Of a DNA stretch of 64,000 nucleotides, positions 32,910 to 46,075 are shown piece by piece. Within the stretch, counting starts at the first letter, position 1, and each line of letters starts with the position of its first letter. Source of the stretch: Larix kaempferi (Eukaryota; Streptophyta; Pinopsida; Pinales; Pinaceae). The stretch is taken from NCBI GenBank assembly GCA_027924585.1, contig BSBM01000753.1:23456501-23520500 (forward strand), in the 5' to 3' direction. A program made the position numbers and the translations under genes. The notes under the pieces are model-generated. The model worked only from the letters and a program-made list of their open reading frames with translations. It ran no database searches and had not been told where the DNA came from.

Positions 32910-35200
32910 ATCATATTGATTATAGTTGGCCTTTTGTCCTTTTGTGCCTATCAAACTAGTTAGAGTCATCCATCACTCCACCTACCAATATATCAAATCA
33001 TCGTGCCCCAGCAATTAGTAACATAGAGCATAGTTGATTTCATTGAGTGAAAAACCCTTATGCAAAGATATAATTTCTCATTTTTTTTTTCATACTAAGA
33101 ACGTGGAGGATGAAAAGCTCTCTTAAAATGTCATATGTATACCCCATATTATATATCAATTTCAACATATTTTTAACATTATCGACCTTTCTTTAATTTG
33201 TTAACTCATCAAACTATGAAAATTTAGGAAATCAAACTAAAAGAAAAAAAAAAAATTCCTATCATTTTCTTAAAATTTGATAAACAAAAAGTTGGTCTTA
33301 GTAGATGGTAAAAGTTGTCATCATCATCATAAACAACAAGAAATTTATGAATTTAAAAAATGTATAATTTGTTTATTATTTTTTATAGAAAATTTAGAAC
33401 TTTTTCAATCATAATAATAAGTTGACAAAGAATGGTTGTAAATTCAAGGGGGGTCTTCTTGATCAAGAGGGGAAGGGGAGGTAGATATTTCTTTGGGATT
33501 AGGTGTCGCCACTAATAATGAGGAAAGGACATTGACCATGTTTCAAAGATTGCATGTGTTAAAAAAAAAGGGTATTTAAAGAAAGAACTAATTGTTGCAT
33601 ATTTCTCTATCATCATTTTTTTCATCCTTCAACATTATACTCTTAAAAACAACTTTAATTGATCGGCTAAAAAAAAATTATACTTATAAAGAGAACTAGA
33701 ATCTATTTCTTTATTTCAAGTTCTGTGAGCCATGATGTTGAGGTTGAATTACTTTCCAAAGTAGGTGCACAAATGAATGAAGAGTTCATTAGGACAAAAA
33801 TGGGGCCAAGTTGTATCCTACATTCCTCCCATGATATTATTACTCATTAAGTTTGTGAGGGAAACATTGAACAAATGTATAAACATGCAAGGTTGAAAGG
33901 CTGAGAAATTATGACATCCACTCTTCCCCCATCTCAATGCAATAGGATGGCAATGTTTTGGATTTTAAGGTGCTTTGCATTCTGTCCCTTTTCAATGCGT
34001 GGTTTAATTAGTATGGTTTGGTGGTTCTTGGTCTTATTTCTCTCCTCCCTCTTGGATTCTATCCCTACATTTCAACCAAAGGGGCATGTGCTATTGGGAA
34101 AGGGGTGTGTGCTTATATATTGTGGAAGGGTTCTCAAGATAGGGTGTATTGTTTTTTTCTATAATCATTTATCCTTATGGTGGTTTCCATGGCTTAGTGC
34201 ATAAATAGAAGGTGCATTTAATGTTATTTGGATATGGTAAAGAAATAAATGTAGAGATGTGAATGGATAATTCCAAACGCACAAAAGAATGTGATTTAAT
34301 CGACTCTTCAATGGAGTCACTGGCATGCAATGTGGGAAGAGAAATCGTTGGAGGAGGCTCGAGAAAGGGATATGTTTTTGGTTCAAAGTATATTCAAACT
34401 TAGGACAATGAAATAAATAGAGAAGGCTTTTAGAGTTTTGATTATTAAAAAACCAAGCATAATGACGAGAAGAAAAATAAACATAAAAAACACATAAATC
34501 TCAACAATCATGCAAAAGAGATTTACTTTGGAAACCTTTTGCTATGAAAACCAACACCAAATAAATACCTATTATTACATTGGCCAAGCTAACCAAAGAA
34601 CAAGCCACTTGAGGCCTATTATTACCTTGGCCCTGGAAAAAGAATAGACCACTTGAGGCATTTTACAAGAGGAGTCTTCTAAGACTTTAAATAGGTGTCA
34701 TCACATCAATACCAAAGTCACAAGACACTTGAGGAAAATATATATCTATTATTCCCTTGGCCTTGACCAAATAATAGACCATTTGAGACATATTATAATG
34801 GTGTAGATACTAAGACATTAAAAACGCTTCATCACATCAATACCAAAGGGGTTCAAATTTAATCTAATCTAAAAGCTCTAGTTAAGATTCATTGAACTTT
34901 ACACAAATCCAACACATATTTTGACTAGTATTCAGGGCATCAACAGAAAAGGTCACCATCAACTAAAATGAAAGAGGCCAATCACATAAGTGCAGAAATA
35001 TAACGGAATGGCCTATACATGACTTGTTCGCATTTTGTGCTTTGTTAGAAGGGCCTCCACATCAACAAGAACCAAGGAAGTGTCCTAACAAGGTTATGAA
35101 ACTACAATAAGACCACCTTGTAGTGGAGGTTTTTGCAGAAGTTCCCCAAATAAGTTTTCCCTTCTCTATTTATGGAGGAGGTTGGTAGTGGAGGAGGGAG
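32910..35200. other. No gene recognised
   Basis: Mostly AT-rich. 34555-34850 holds an approximately 146 bp degenerate tandem repeat with CACTTGAGG and CATCACATCAATACCAAAG. A weak LINE-like peptide at 33910-34390 was not strong enough to call. Confidence 0.4.
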
Positions 35201-35219
35201 GTAGGAGGTTTTTGCTAGG

Positions 35220-37200
35220 ATTTTTACAATGGTGCACTAAAAAAAAATATAAAGCACATGAGCGCATATAGAGAAAAAACATCGGTGCATAACACATGAA
35301 ACACGCCAAACTCATTTATGCTTCTAAAATACTAAATTATTGTTTATAATTTAAAAAAAAATAAAATGTCTTCTCGTTTTCTCCAACAACTATGTATCAG
35401 TGGTGTGCATTGTTAATACAGATATGTCGAGTTAAAACAAACCTTTTAATAAAATATTTAAATTTTAAAAGGAAAGAAGAACTACATTGATGTGATATAA
35501 ATCATAACACACCAGTGCAAAAGATAAACAAGCACCACTAACCATTATTATTATAAAATAATAAAATATAGTGTTTATTTAAAAAAAGTTAACTGCATAA
35601 TGGTGCTCCATAAGACCTAAGATGCATCATTGCACCTCTAAATAATGCACCGCTACCTACTATTGTTCTAAAATACGAAAATATAGTTTTATTTTAAAAA
35701 ATAAATGCATATCATCACATCGGTGCTCCATGAGACCCACGACGCATTGGTGTGCCTTATAGTAACGCACCAGATCAAATTCATTCAATAAAAAATAATA
35801 ATACAATATTTATGCACTAAGCTCCCTAATGTGCACCAATCATATAACTGCACTGGTGCCTAATTGTTAAGGAACACCAAAAACTGCTATTGTTAAGAAA
35901 AAACAAGTAATTATGAATTTTATTTTAAAAATAAAACGCTTATCGATGCTCCAATTTCGACACGCCCTAGTTCATTTACCTATCACATGGTGCACTATGG
36001 TGGAGTAAAATAAAATAAAAATACCAAAATAAAATTTCATTTTTATTTTTCCTCCATGAATCCAACCACTCACCCAAGCACTACTTTTCATAGACCCTAT
36101 ATGACCGCCCCTGATTTTAGTTCTCATTAGTGCCCATTGCTCTTGTTTGACAATGTTGCCAGTCAATTCCATTCAATTTGAAATTTTGGAAAAAGGGTCA
36201 TTTTTCCTCTATAGGGAAACCATGCCTCCTCGATTAGTAAGAGACTAGGTAAATTATTTGTTACCTCCTTGTTTTAAAAATTCACCTTAGATTTTCTAAA
36301 TGTTTCACAATTTAAAAAAAATCCGTGCAATATGCTCGACTAGTTCATCTTGCACCAGACCTCGCTGATGACGCACTTTTTTTGCAAAGAGAATGCATCA
36401 TGTGTGGTGTGTATACCATAATGTGTTGAATCTAGTGTGACCACACACATGTGCATTGTAAACACTGTGTATAATTAAACACACTTCCCATTAAAATTTA
36501 ACAAACAAAATTTCCCCCACCGATGTGTTTTCTCACAATATTGGCACTAGTGCATTCTCTATTTGTATAGTATGAACAAATCACGATGCACCATTTATGA
36601 TGCTCCATTCTCAGTGTGCCATCGAAACTATAATGCACCGTGAATGTTGCACACACAAATGACACACCACAACGCTAGTTTTTTTTTAAACTAGCACTTT
36701 GGTGTGTGTGATTGACACATTAGCACCAAAGATTTCTTTAGTTGTTAGATGCACAAACAAAACTCCATTCCTTGGGGTGCCACTTAAACTATAATGCACA
36801 GTGCATGGTGCGCACACAAAAAACACACCTTAGTGTTTAAAAAATATAAAATTCTAGAAATCTAGTGCATGTGATCGACACATTAGCACCAGCTAGATTT
36901 GCAGTGCTATGGTGCGCACAAAAAACACACCAAACGGTTTAGAAATTGAAAATAAAAATGGGTGCATCATTTTGAAGAATTCACACCAATTTAGATCACC
37001 AGTGACGGTGCATCTTTTTATGATGGGACCTTACTGGTGTGGTACAAAAAATGTAAAGCATTATTAACAATGTGCTACATCAAAAACACCACAATGTTAA
37101 AATAATAAATAGTTTGCAAACTGGTGCATTTGTCCATACATTTGGTGTTCTTTTTCCAATATTGTGCATTGTATACCGTGCGTTGGTATATGTGCCTAGC
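35220..37200. repeat. Degenerate satellite with GGTGCA/TGCACC words
   Basis: Units of roughly 110-125 bp combine an A/T-rich stretch (AAAATA-ATAAAATATAG) with TCGGTGCTCCATGAGACC and GCGCACCAGTGCA-like words in both orientations. The two clearest units are near 35596 and 35720. It ends about 280 bp before the decayed PMD gene. Confidence 0.45.
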
Positions 37201-38599
37201 TAGTAAAAAAAACACCATAGTTGTTTTGGTGGATTTTGTTTGATATTGAACATCGTTTTTAGTGCATATATCTAATTATAGCTACATTGGTTGATTAATC
37301 AATTTATTTTTGCATTCATAAATTAATTTAAGTTTTTTATTATTACATAATGTTTATATGTGTGTGTTTTATAATTGAATTTGTTTTATCTATATATATG
37401 TTCCTAAAATTAACTATATGTTAATTACAGACGAAGATGACAAGTGTAGTAGCATCACGTTAACACATAGAACTTTTTACATGAGTGGGAGGTTAGGGAG
37501 AGCGAGAGGAAGATTCTCCCTCACCCTACTGCATCTCAAACTCATGTCGTTATGAGGAATTTTGACCTCTTCAATTTTTATCAGGATGCTACATCTGTTA
37601 GGGGGAACCCTGCATTTCTACAGCATTTGATCCACCGATAGGATCATGGTAGACAGGCACTCAAGGTCAATCCTGATTTGTGTTATCAACCCATAGAGGA
37701 TGATGTATATTTTATCATTGGGTTGTCGAGGAGAGGGAAGGTTTGGACCAAGTTCATTGATATACCACCTAAAATTTTAGGAGGGACCCATCTAACATAT
37801 GTGCAAATATATGTTAGTCTAGAGATTCTTTAGACCACAAATTCCAGGTTGCTGGTGGCTAGTTATAGATACTTGCATTTGGTACAAAGGAGGTTAGTTT
37901 CATGTACTTTATTGTGACATTCCTAGAACATTATACCTATGATGGGACGTACATTAGTTCCCCTTTAATGTATTATGTAGATGAGTTAGGTCAAAGGTCC
38001 TAATTGACTAGGTGTTCATAGACATTTTTGTGACAATTTTGTTTTTCATTGGATCATTATCGCACTATTTTTTATGGGTGGCTATACTTTCCATTTGCAT
38101 CGAATCTACTTACATTATTTTTTGATAGGTTTCATGCCATTCAAGAAACATTACTCTTCCCAAATCGTATTCTTATGATTGAAGTGCATATGTACATGTG
38201 GGGAAATTGTTTCCAACAGGGGCTTCACTCAGTGAACCTCTCACATAACACATGTGATCATGGGATATTAAATAATACCCTTATTTTCTGTAGATATTGA
38301 CCCTAAATACTTTTTTTGAAACCCCCTCCCAGTACCTAAAGCCTCCCCCCACCCCTTTTTATACTCCAATCCTTATAAACCCCCCCATCCTAAACCCCTC
38401 ATCCCTCCAATACCTGCAATATATCGGCCTCATTTTTTACAACATTAAAAATTGCAATATGAACTCATGTGCTAGGATACTAGTCAGCAAGTGAAACCCC
38501 CATGTTGTTTCCTAAGAGGGGCTAGCTTGAGTGACCATGTACTCCAGTATGTAGAGAGATATGTTATTTCTTGGCTAGAGAGGATGATCCTATATTTTT

Positions 38600-39376
38600 T
38601 ATTGCTAAAAACCTATCCATATCATTATTCTCCTTTCCAGTGACCTAGAACTTGACTTCATGACTCATGAGGACCAAACCACACTCATTTTGACCACTTG
38701 ATTAATGCCATAGAGCTTCTTCTAAAATCCAAGGGTCTCTAACTACCATATCTACCACTAAAATTAAAACCCTAATGACCAAACACAGCTTAGCTAGGCA
38801 CATTCCTAGTTTTGGAGGCACCTCCGTTGATTTAGGGAGTGTTTCCCTTATTTTAGGAATGCTAGAATTCATTCTTAGTTGGTAATTGAAAGTGCTTTGT
38901 TAACTTAGCTCCTAACTAACCATTCATACATATGACCCATTAGCACCTTCTTTTGACCTAATTTTTGGATTTGCACACTCTTTTAGTTAGTTAACTGAAT
39001 ATTCATTCAGTTAAATAAGCACTCAGTTAGATAACTCAGTAGTTGTGAAGTCTTATGTCAGTGTAAATCAATTTAGGAGAGTTAGAATGGATAATTAAAA
39101 GGTCTTATCCGCTATTTAGTCCTGACTCATCTCAAACCACTGTATGGACAATTTGAATTTCCTCTAACCCTAATTCGAATTTCTTCCCTTGAAATATTGT
39201 ACACCACTCATTCAATTAGTTACATGAAATATATCATTCTTCTCTTCATATGTTATACTCTTATGTAATGATCCATGTTATTTAATTTATTAAATGATTA
39301 ATTGATGGACGATTTTATTTTCACAATATATCTTGTTAGTTTATGTACCTAGATCTATATATGTTCAAATCTCATA
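38600..39376 (+). repeat. 5' LTR of the copia element
   Basis: Matches 44037-44820 from TATCCATATCATTATTCTCC to AAATCTCATA. The first 20 bp no longer show a clean TGTTAG start. Confidence 0.8.
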
Positions 39377-39388
39377 TGGTATTAAAGC
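39377..39388 (+). other. Primer-binding site of the copia element
   Basis: TGGTATTAAAGC follows the LTR directly and matches the plant initiator-Met form TGGTATCAGAGC at ten of twelve bases. Confidence 0.8.
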
Positions 39389-39458
39389 ATGGGGGTACTA
39401 AACTAGTTAGTGTTCCAATAAGTTATTGTCAGTAATATTACTTTTGTATATTGAGGAA

Positions 39459-40380
39459 ATGATTTTGCAGCCATCAAAGAGTGCATTAGAAGCTATGGAT
39501 CTACCTTTTAATCAGCTGCTAAACCCCTTCAACTATTTCAAATGGAAGTCAAGAGTAGAAGTGATCCTGAGAATGAAGGGGTTGTATTGGATCACCATGG
39601 GAACCGAGAAGGAACCGATGGATCTTATTGAAAATTCCAAGTATCTAAACCAAATGGATGAAGCACATTGGATTCTTCGTTACTCTATTTCTTCTTATTT
39701 TCTCTACCACATTCAAGGGAAGAATAACCCTGATGAAATATGGGCCACCCTGTCTTCCCTCTTCGGTACATAAGACGAGATGAGGGGTCATCATCTGGAG
39801 GTGGAGCTAATGAACTTGAGGCCAAGGGAGTTCAAATCCATTTAGGAATTATTCAAAAAATTCAAATATATCCTATTGCAGCACAATATGTGAAATATCT
39901 GTAAACAATATTCTCAAATGATACTATCTATCCTTTCAAACTTGGGTCGTGAATTTAGTACTTTTGCCTCATCATTTCATTCTACTAGATTAGCACTTGG
40001 AGCATCTTTCATCATGCTTTATTTAGATGTCGTTTCTGCCTCTCTTCTTCAAAATCATGATAAGATTTCTTATATGGGCCTACAAAGGACCTCAAATGCT
40101 CATGCACTTGCATCAAATGAGGATAACAAGAAATATAGTAAGCAAAAGACTCCATACAAAAGCAAGACGGAGCAAAAGTCCAAGTTTTCTTATGACAATA
40201 CCACCTCCAAAGAAGGGAATATCAAGGAACTTCCTTTGTGTCCCTACTATATAAAGGGAGATCACAAAGAAGAAAATTGTAGATATAAGAAGTTTTTTGC
40301 AGAAAATAAATACAAAATATGCAATCGAAGAGCTCCTCTTGAAAGAGGACATGCACTTGTGATAATTTCAGCTTCAAAAT
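39459..40380 (+). pseudogene. Copia gag remnant
   Basis: Starts near MILQPSKSALEAM and gives FNYFKWKSRVEVILRMKGLY and WILRYSISSYFLYHI, the usual copia gag (UBN2-like) helices. After two stops at 39771-39903 it continues MILSILSNLGREFSTFASS. The zinc knuckle CPYYIKGDHKEENC has lost its second Cys (normally CxxC). Confidence 0.75.
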
Positions 40381-40762
40381 TAGCCACTTGGATCCTAGAT
40401 TATAGAGCATAAAATCACAAGGAATCATCTGAGGACATGTTCACCTCCATGAAGCCATCATTTTTTCAAGATGTACTCATGGGAGACAACACTCCAATCG
40501 AGGTATGTGGAAAAGGAGACATTCTATAAGAAGAGGGGCAGTTTCAAGATGTATTTTATGTACCTCGTTTGTCCAAAAATATTGTTTCCATCAACCAAAT
40601 CACACACTCAAGACATGGTAAGAAATTTCTCTTCACCAAAGAATCAATAATCATTTCAGATATAGTTGATGGTTCAAAGATTGCACTTGGGAAAGTTGAT
40701 CACAAAAACAAGTTGTATGTTTTTTTTCGAAAATTTTGTCAAAATATCTTACTTCAGTTTTG
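40381..40762 (+). pseudogene. Copia protease remnant
   Basis: TWILDYRA stands where the active site WILDSGAxxH is expected: Asp remains but Ser-Gly are replaced by Tyr-Arg, and a stop follows. VFYVPRLSKNIVSINQI downstream is the standard copia sequence leading to integrase. Confidence 0.75.
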
Positions 40763-41740
40763 CTAATGCATTCCAATGATGTTAGTAAATTATGGAATGA
40801 GAGGCTTGGGAACCTTAACTATCCTTACTTGCAGGAATTAATCAAGGAATACATGGTAGTAGGGATACCACCTATCTCCTTTTCGGATGGATTTTGTCTA
40901 GAACATGCTCTTGGTAAGCACCCTGAAGAAAGATTTGAGAAAGGGAAGCCTAGGAGAGCCACATACCTTCTTGAATTAGTCCAAAGTGACATTACTAGGC
41001 CTCTTCCTCATCTTTTTATGAGTATATATATATATATATATATATGTACTAACTTCGTTGATGATTTTTCTAGATACACATGGGTCTACTTCCTAAAGCA
41101 CAAAGATGGTGTATTTCCTTGTTTTGAAGATTTTAAAGCACTTGCAGAGAAACATTATAGAAAGGGGATCAAGAATATATGCACAAAAAATGTAGGGGAG
41201 TGTGTCAATAAATATGTTCATCATCTATGCTCTACAACTTGTATAGAGCTGCAACATACCATTCCTTATACTCCTCAACAAAATGGGGTTGTAGAGCGTA
41301 AAAATAGAACATTGAAAGAAATGGCAAATTGCATGTTGCAATCAAAGAATCCTCCTCCAAAATTATGGGATGAGGCCATAAATTGTTCAAAATACATTAA
41401 AAATAGAGTAACACAAACATTTGAAATGGGTTACTCCTTTTGAAGGTGCATGGACTGGTAAAAAACAAACAATAAATCACTTCAGGGTGTTTGGATCCCA
41501 TGCATGAGCTGGTACTCCTTCTAAGAAAAGAAGGGCCTTAGAACCACAAAGTGAACAGTTCCTTTATGTGGGATATACTGAAGGGGTAAAAATTTATAGG
41601 ATACTAAATAATAAGGCTAAAAAATGCTTTATTGAAAGAAGTGTTAAATTTGAAGAAATTCCAATGCATAAAACTAGTTCTCCTACTGATGCACAACTAG
41701 TTATTCAAAATGAAGTGTATGATCCTTCTTCTAATATTTA
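40763..41740 (+). pseudogene. Copia integrase remnant
   Basis: WNERLGNLNYPYLQEL represents the HHCC zinc-region helix (normally W-H-R-L-G-H). QSDITRPL keeps the first catalytic Asp. CTKNVGEC replaces TDNGGE, so the second Asp is lost. TPQQNGVVERKNRTLKEM keeps the catalytic Glu. A (TA)n tract interrupts the fold between the first and second residues. The C-terminal part (41450-41740) is in another frame. Confidence 0.85.
41022..41046 (+). repeat. (TA)n microsatellite inside the integrase region
   Basis: About twelve TA units replace the residues before TNFVDDFSRYTWVYF and encode an artificial IYIYIYI string, without breaking the frame. Confidence 0.9.
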
Positions 41741-42072
41741 TGTTGGAATTTTAATCTAGCGCTCCCCATGAGTTTCAAAAAATGGTTTTAACCCCTCTCA
41801 TGGATCCTAACTTTGACATTTGTATCAGAGATTAATGCCTACAAGTTTTGGTCTAACGACGTTCGTGCTCCAACAAATGGTATTAGAGCGACAAGTCGCA
41901 AGTTTGAAACTCGATTGGGTAATGTTGGGGGGGTAATTGTTGGAATTTGTGTCCAGAACTCCTAGCGAGTTTCACGGCATGGGTTAAATCCCTCTCGCAG
42001 ATCCTAAATTTGGCGATTTTATTGAATATCAATGCCTGCTGGTTTTGGTCTAACGACAATCGTGCTCGAACA
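41741..42072 (+). mobile_element. TRIM: 332 bp terminal-repeat retrotransposon in miniature
   Basis: Two 135 bp direct repeats (41741-41875 and 41938-42072) both start TGTTGGAATTT and end CGTGCTC-AACA, flanking only 62 bp. The internal part opens with TGGTATTAGAGC at 41878, an initiator-Met primer site, and ends with a GTTGGGGGGGT polypurine tract at 41924-41934. It encodes nothing; such elements use enzymes from other retroelements. The repeats are about 73% identical by ungapped hand count (36 of 135 differ). It splits the copia polyprotein between integrase and reverse transcriptase. No intact target duplication remains. Confidence 0.8.
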
Positions 42073-43100
42073 GTTTCAACTGAAATTTCAAATTCAGATA
42101 ATTATTCATATTCACATATAGATGATGATGAGGATACTTAAAGTGTGAGTGTTTCATACTCAACAATTAATCCTTGTTGGGAAAAGCAAACACTTGAACC
42201 AATTGGGGAACTAGTGGGTGATCCTATCAATACTCGAAGAACCCATTCAGAGTTTCATGTTTCCACACACACTCTTGCAGAAATAGATCCATTTATTCCC
42301 ACTCATTACTAGATGATTTCGACATATGATCCTCAAAGACATGCACAATCCTCTGACAATTCTCATTGGGAAGCATCCATGGACAAGGGATATCGATCCC
42401 TTATGAACAACAAAACTTGGGATTTGCTACCTCTTCTGAAGGGAAGGAAATTTATTCGATATAAATGGATTTATAGGAACAAGATGATATCCAATGGAAT
42501 TATCTACAAGTACAAATAAATATTGGTGGCCAAAGTATTTTCACAAATACATGGCATTGACTACATAAATTTTTTTGCACTAGTTGCAAAGATGGATTCA
42601 GTTCGACTTATTCTTTCAATAGAAACAACACAACAATGCGAGATTCATCACATGGATGTGAATATTTATTTCCTTCATGGAGACCTTAAAGAGGATATAT
42701 ACATGGATCAACCGCCAAGGTACATTCAAAACTCATCTCTGTCATGCAAATTAAATAAATAATTGTATGGATTAAAACAAGCTCCTCGAGCTTGGTATGT
42801 CAAAATTGATTATTTTATGTTAGCAAAATTTTTTTTGAGATGTAATTCAGATCCAAATGTATATATGCTTTGATAAGGGAACTCTCTATTACTTATTATA
42901 CTCTATGTGGATGATCTCCTCATCACATGAATTTCTACCATTTCCATTGCTTGGTTCAAATCCACCTTGCATGATAGATTTTCCAAGACTGACTTCAGAC
43001 TGTTGCAATATTTTCTTGGACTCCAAATCACCCAATTAGATTTGAGAGTCACTATAGCATATTCTAAGTATGCACAAATCTCCTTATCAGATTCAAAATG
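42073..43100 (+). pseudogene. Copia reverse transcriptase remnant
   Basis: HWEASMDKGYRSLMNNKTW and KWIYRNKM open the domain. VAKVFSQIHGIDYINFFA, then HHMDVNIYFLHGDLKEDIYM carries the first Asp. LYGLKQAPRAWY and LYVDDLLIT at about 42900 preserve the catalytic YVDD box. Stops at 42517, 42760, 42872 and after LLIT, plus a frame change, break it. Confidence 0.9.
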
Positions 43101-43860
43101 GAAGATTGCAAACCATACCCATTCCCCTTTCTTTCTAGAATCCAACTTGAAGATGGAGGCACTACACCTTTGGTTGATTATGCCCTGTATCAACAGTTAG
43201 CTGGGAGTATTCTTTATCTTACACATAGTCGACTAGATATATCCTTTATTGTTGGGAAATCCCTAGATACATGCAGGAACCACATGAGTTACATTGGAAG
43301 GATTCCAAAAGAATACTTTGATATGTAAAGGGGTCATATGACGATGGGATCCACTCCGCAACAACTTGCAAATTTCATATGTTTGGATACATAGATTCTC
43401 ATTGGTTTGGAAATGGGACTGAACACAAGTCCACATCAAGTTACTTTTTCAGTTTTGTCTCATGTCCTATTTTTTGGTCAAGCAAAAAACAACCCACTAT
43501 TCCATTATCGACAGTGGAAGTAAAGTACAGAGGAGCAGTTAATGCTACAATACAAGCCATTTGGTTGCAACATATCCTTATTTAGGTTGGGATAGAGTTT
43601 TAGAGATATACTATAATCTTTTGTCACAACCAGGGGGGAATCTATATTTCAAGAGAGCGTGTTCAACGACAATATACTAAGCACACATAGATCCATATGC
43701 ACTATACAAGAGGGTTGATACATGATCGGTTCATAGATTTCCAGTTCTATCCTTCCTTTGAGCAGATTGGAGATATCTTCACCAAGTCCTTTACTAGGAA
43801 GCTTTTTACCCAGTTGAAAGCTTCTTTGGGAGTGAAGGAACCTTCTGAGGAGGCTCCTTA
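43101..43860 (+). pseudogene. Copia RNase H remnant and pol end
   Basis: QLAGSILYLTHSRLDISF marks the RT connection, SSKKQPTIPLSTVEVKYRG the RNase H core (normally STVEAEY), and FTQLKASLGVKEPS the end of the polyprotein, all in shifted frames. Confidence 0.8.
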
Positions 43861-44023
43861 AACCCTTCTTCTCTTTTTTAACTTTCTCTTTTATGGGGGG
43901 AGGTTTCCCATGTGGTTTTTTACCTCTTTCCCGACTTTCAGAGAATTTTTTGGTCTTGTGTGCATGGGTACCTAATATGCCTGCAAATTGTCGGGACTCA
44001 TTTTTTTCTTTCTCATATAGTCA

Positions 44024-44036
44024 GGATTATGGGGGG
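44024..44036 (+). other. Polypurine tract of the copia element
   Basis: GGATTATGGGGGG immediately precedes the 3' LTR start TGTTAGAG. Confidence 0.75.
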
Positions 44037-44820
44037 TGTTAGAGAAAAAAACGTATCCATATCATCATTCTCCTTTCTATTCACCTGGAACTTGACTTCA
44101 CGAATCCTAAGGGCCAAACCACACTCATTTTGACCACCTGAGTCACCATAAATCTTATTCTAAACTCTGAGGGTCTCTAACCACCTTATCTAATACTTAA
44201 ATAAAAACCCTAATGACCAAACTCAAATAATCTAGGTGCATTCCTATTTTTAGGGGGTACCTCCCTTGATTTAGGGAGTGTTTCCTTGATTTTAGGAATG
44301 ATAAAGTTCAATCTTAGTTGGTAACTAAAAGTATTTTGCAAAATCAACTCCTAACTAACCATTCATTTCCTAAATTAGTCGTTAGTGCTTTCTTTTGACC
44401 TAATTAGGGGTTTGGAACAATGTTTTAGTTAGTTAATTGAATATTCATTCATTTAACTAAGCACTTAGTTAGATAACTTGGTAATTATGAAGTCTTATGT
44501 CAGTGTAAATTAGTTTAGGAGAGTTAGCATTGCTAAATAAGAGGTCTTAGCCTCTAGTTAATCATGACTCATCTAAATCGACTACATGGACAATTCGAAT
44601 TGTCTCTAACCTTAATTCGAATTGCTTCCATTTAAATATTGTACTCCACCACTCATTCAAGTGACATGGATTATATCATTCTTCTCTTCTTATGTTATAT
44701 TCTCTTATGTAATGATCTATGTTATTTCATTTATGACATGATTAATTGATGACTGATTTGATTTTCACAATATATTGCATTAGTTTATGTATCTGGATCT
44801 ATATATGTTTAAATCTCATA
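44037..44820 (+). repeat. 3' LTR of the copia element
   Basis: 784 bp, starts TGTTAGAG and ends AAATCTCATA. Numerous substitutions relative to 38600-39376. Confidence 0.85.
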
Positions 44821-45347
44821 ATCTTCAATCTTGTAGAGTACCCATATGTGGGGATGGATTGGAGAGGATGTTCGAACATCCTATTTACTACGACAAGCCT
44901 CCAAATGATAGATGCAATGTTATAGTTATGTTTTGATAAATCTAATTGCATATCTATTTTGTTTTATTTACTGCACATGTTATTTATTGTATTATTTTGT
45001 TTCGATTATCTGATTATCATTCTCTACTAGTTTGTAGATTTTTGGACATATGTTGGGGATGTGCCTCCTGAATAGAATTCGGTGAGGGAGGATCAACCAC
45101 AAGATCCATCTATACATAGAGCTCATATTCCCTATATACCGAACCATAGAGTCTAGTCTGAGGTGGTAAATCACATTTGTTCCTTGATGGCTACTTGTGG
45201 GGTTGAAATTATCCATGTCACACATATATTGTGGGTTTTAGAGTACTCATATTTATGGTTGACCCTTCTTTGTGACATGACATCACTGATGCATTATGTT
45301 GTCAGTGCCCTTGACCTCATCCATAGGTTGAGTGATTGTGATCATTC

Positions 45348-46075
45348 TATTAGAATAATTGACCCATCTATGGCTTAGTGTAAACATTATTTATGTTTCC
45401 TAAGTGTTAGAACATGGTTAGTTATGTTCCTAGGTGTTTGGAATAGGTTATTTGGCCTCTAGTGCATACTTGGCCCACATCTTTTGATGTTTATCCACAA
45501 GCGTGCCCTCTTTCTACTTCTAAAGAAAATTTTATTAGCTAAGAGTGCCCAACCTGCTTTTGTCCAACTTTTTTGAGTTAAAGCCAACTTTGTTCTGCTT
45601 TTCAGATGGATAAGGATAAGTGCACTAGGATAAACTTTGCCAAGTCTACATGCTTTTTCTTCAACCCCTTCCTGTTTTTTCTCCTAAAAAGCCTCCAAAT
45701 TACTGCCTTTTGGGCACTCATGACCTACCTAAGCTTAGTTAACCAATTCGTGATCTCTTGCTATGATTTGGATATCGATGTTGCCTAAATGGGGGGATTT
45801 TTTCTTATCTAATCATACCACATGTGAGCATATCCAATTGCCTCTAAGGAATTTGAATTTCTCCTCAGAGATGTATTATATAATGTAGTCATATTGTTAA
45901 TTAATAATATGATGAGAGTTTATCAAATTGAGTTCTTTCTTTTATGTGTTTCTACTCATTCTTCTTCTCAATTCTCTTCTAAATATTTGTTGTAATTCTT
46001 AGTGAATATTACATTGTGCTTAGATCCTTAGGTATGGAATTTATTGCATGGAATCAAGGAAATAGAATTATGATA
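45348..46075 (+). repeat. 5' LTR of the 2.6 kb non-autonomous element
   Basis: 728 bp; begins TATTAGAATAATTGACCC, where G of the usual TG has become A, and ends at TATGATA before the primer site. Confidence 0.85.

Larger units (their letters stand above)
38600..44820 (+). mobile_element. Ty1/copia LTR retrotransposon, heavily mutated
   Basis: LTRs at both ends, an initiator-Met type primer site, and the copia domain order gag, protease, integrase, reverse transcriptase, RNase H, polypurine tract. All domains are recognisable on the plus strand but broken by stops and frameshifts. The LTRs differ by well over 10% by eye, so it is older than the Tat-like element. I could not confirm a target-site duplication because the left LTR edge is degraded. 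It lies inside the decayed PMD gene and itself contains a TRIM at 41741-42072. Confidence 0.9.

Noticed and set aside
33910-34390. LINE reverse-transcriptase tail on the plus strand
   Set aside because: A weak resemblance only (IWIW-RNKCRDVN); no zinc-binding or RNase H motif to support it.
38587-44825. ATCCT / ATCTT as a target duplication of the copia element
   Set aside because: One mismatch, and the left LTR edge is too degraded to fix the boundary.
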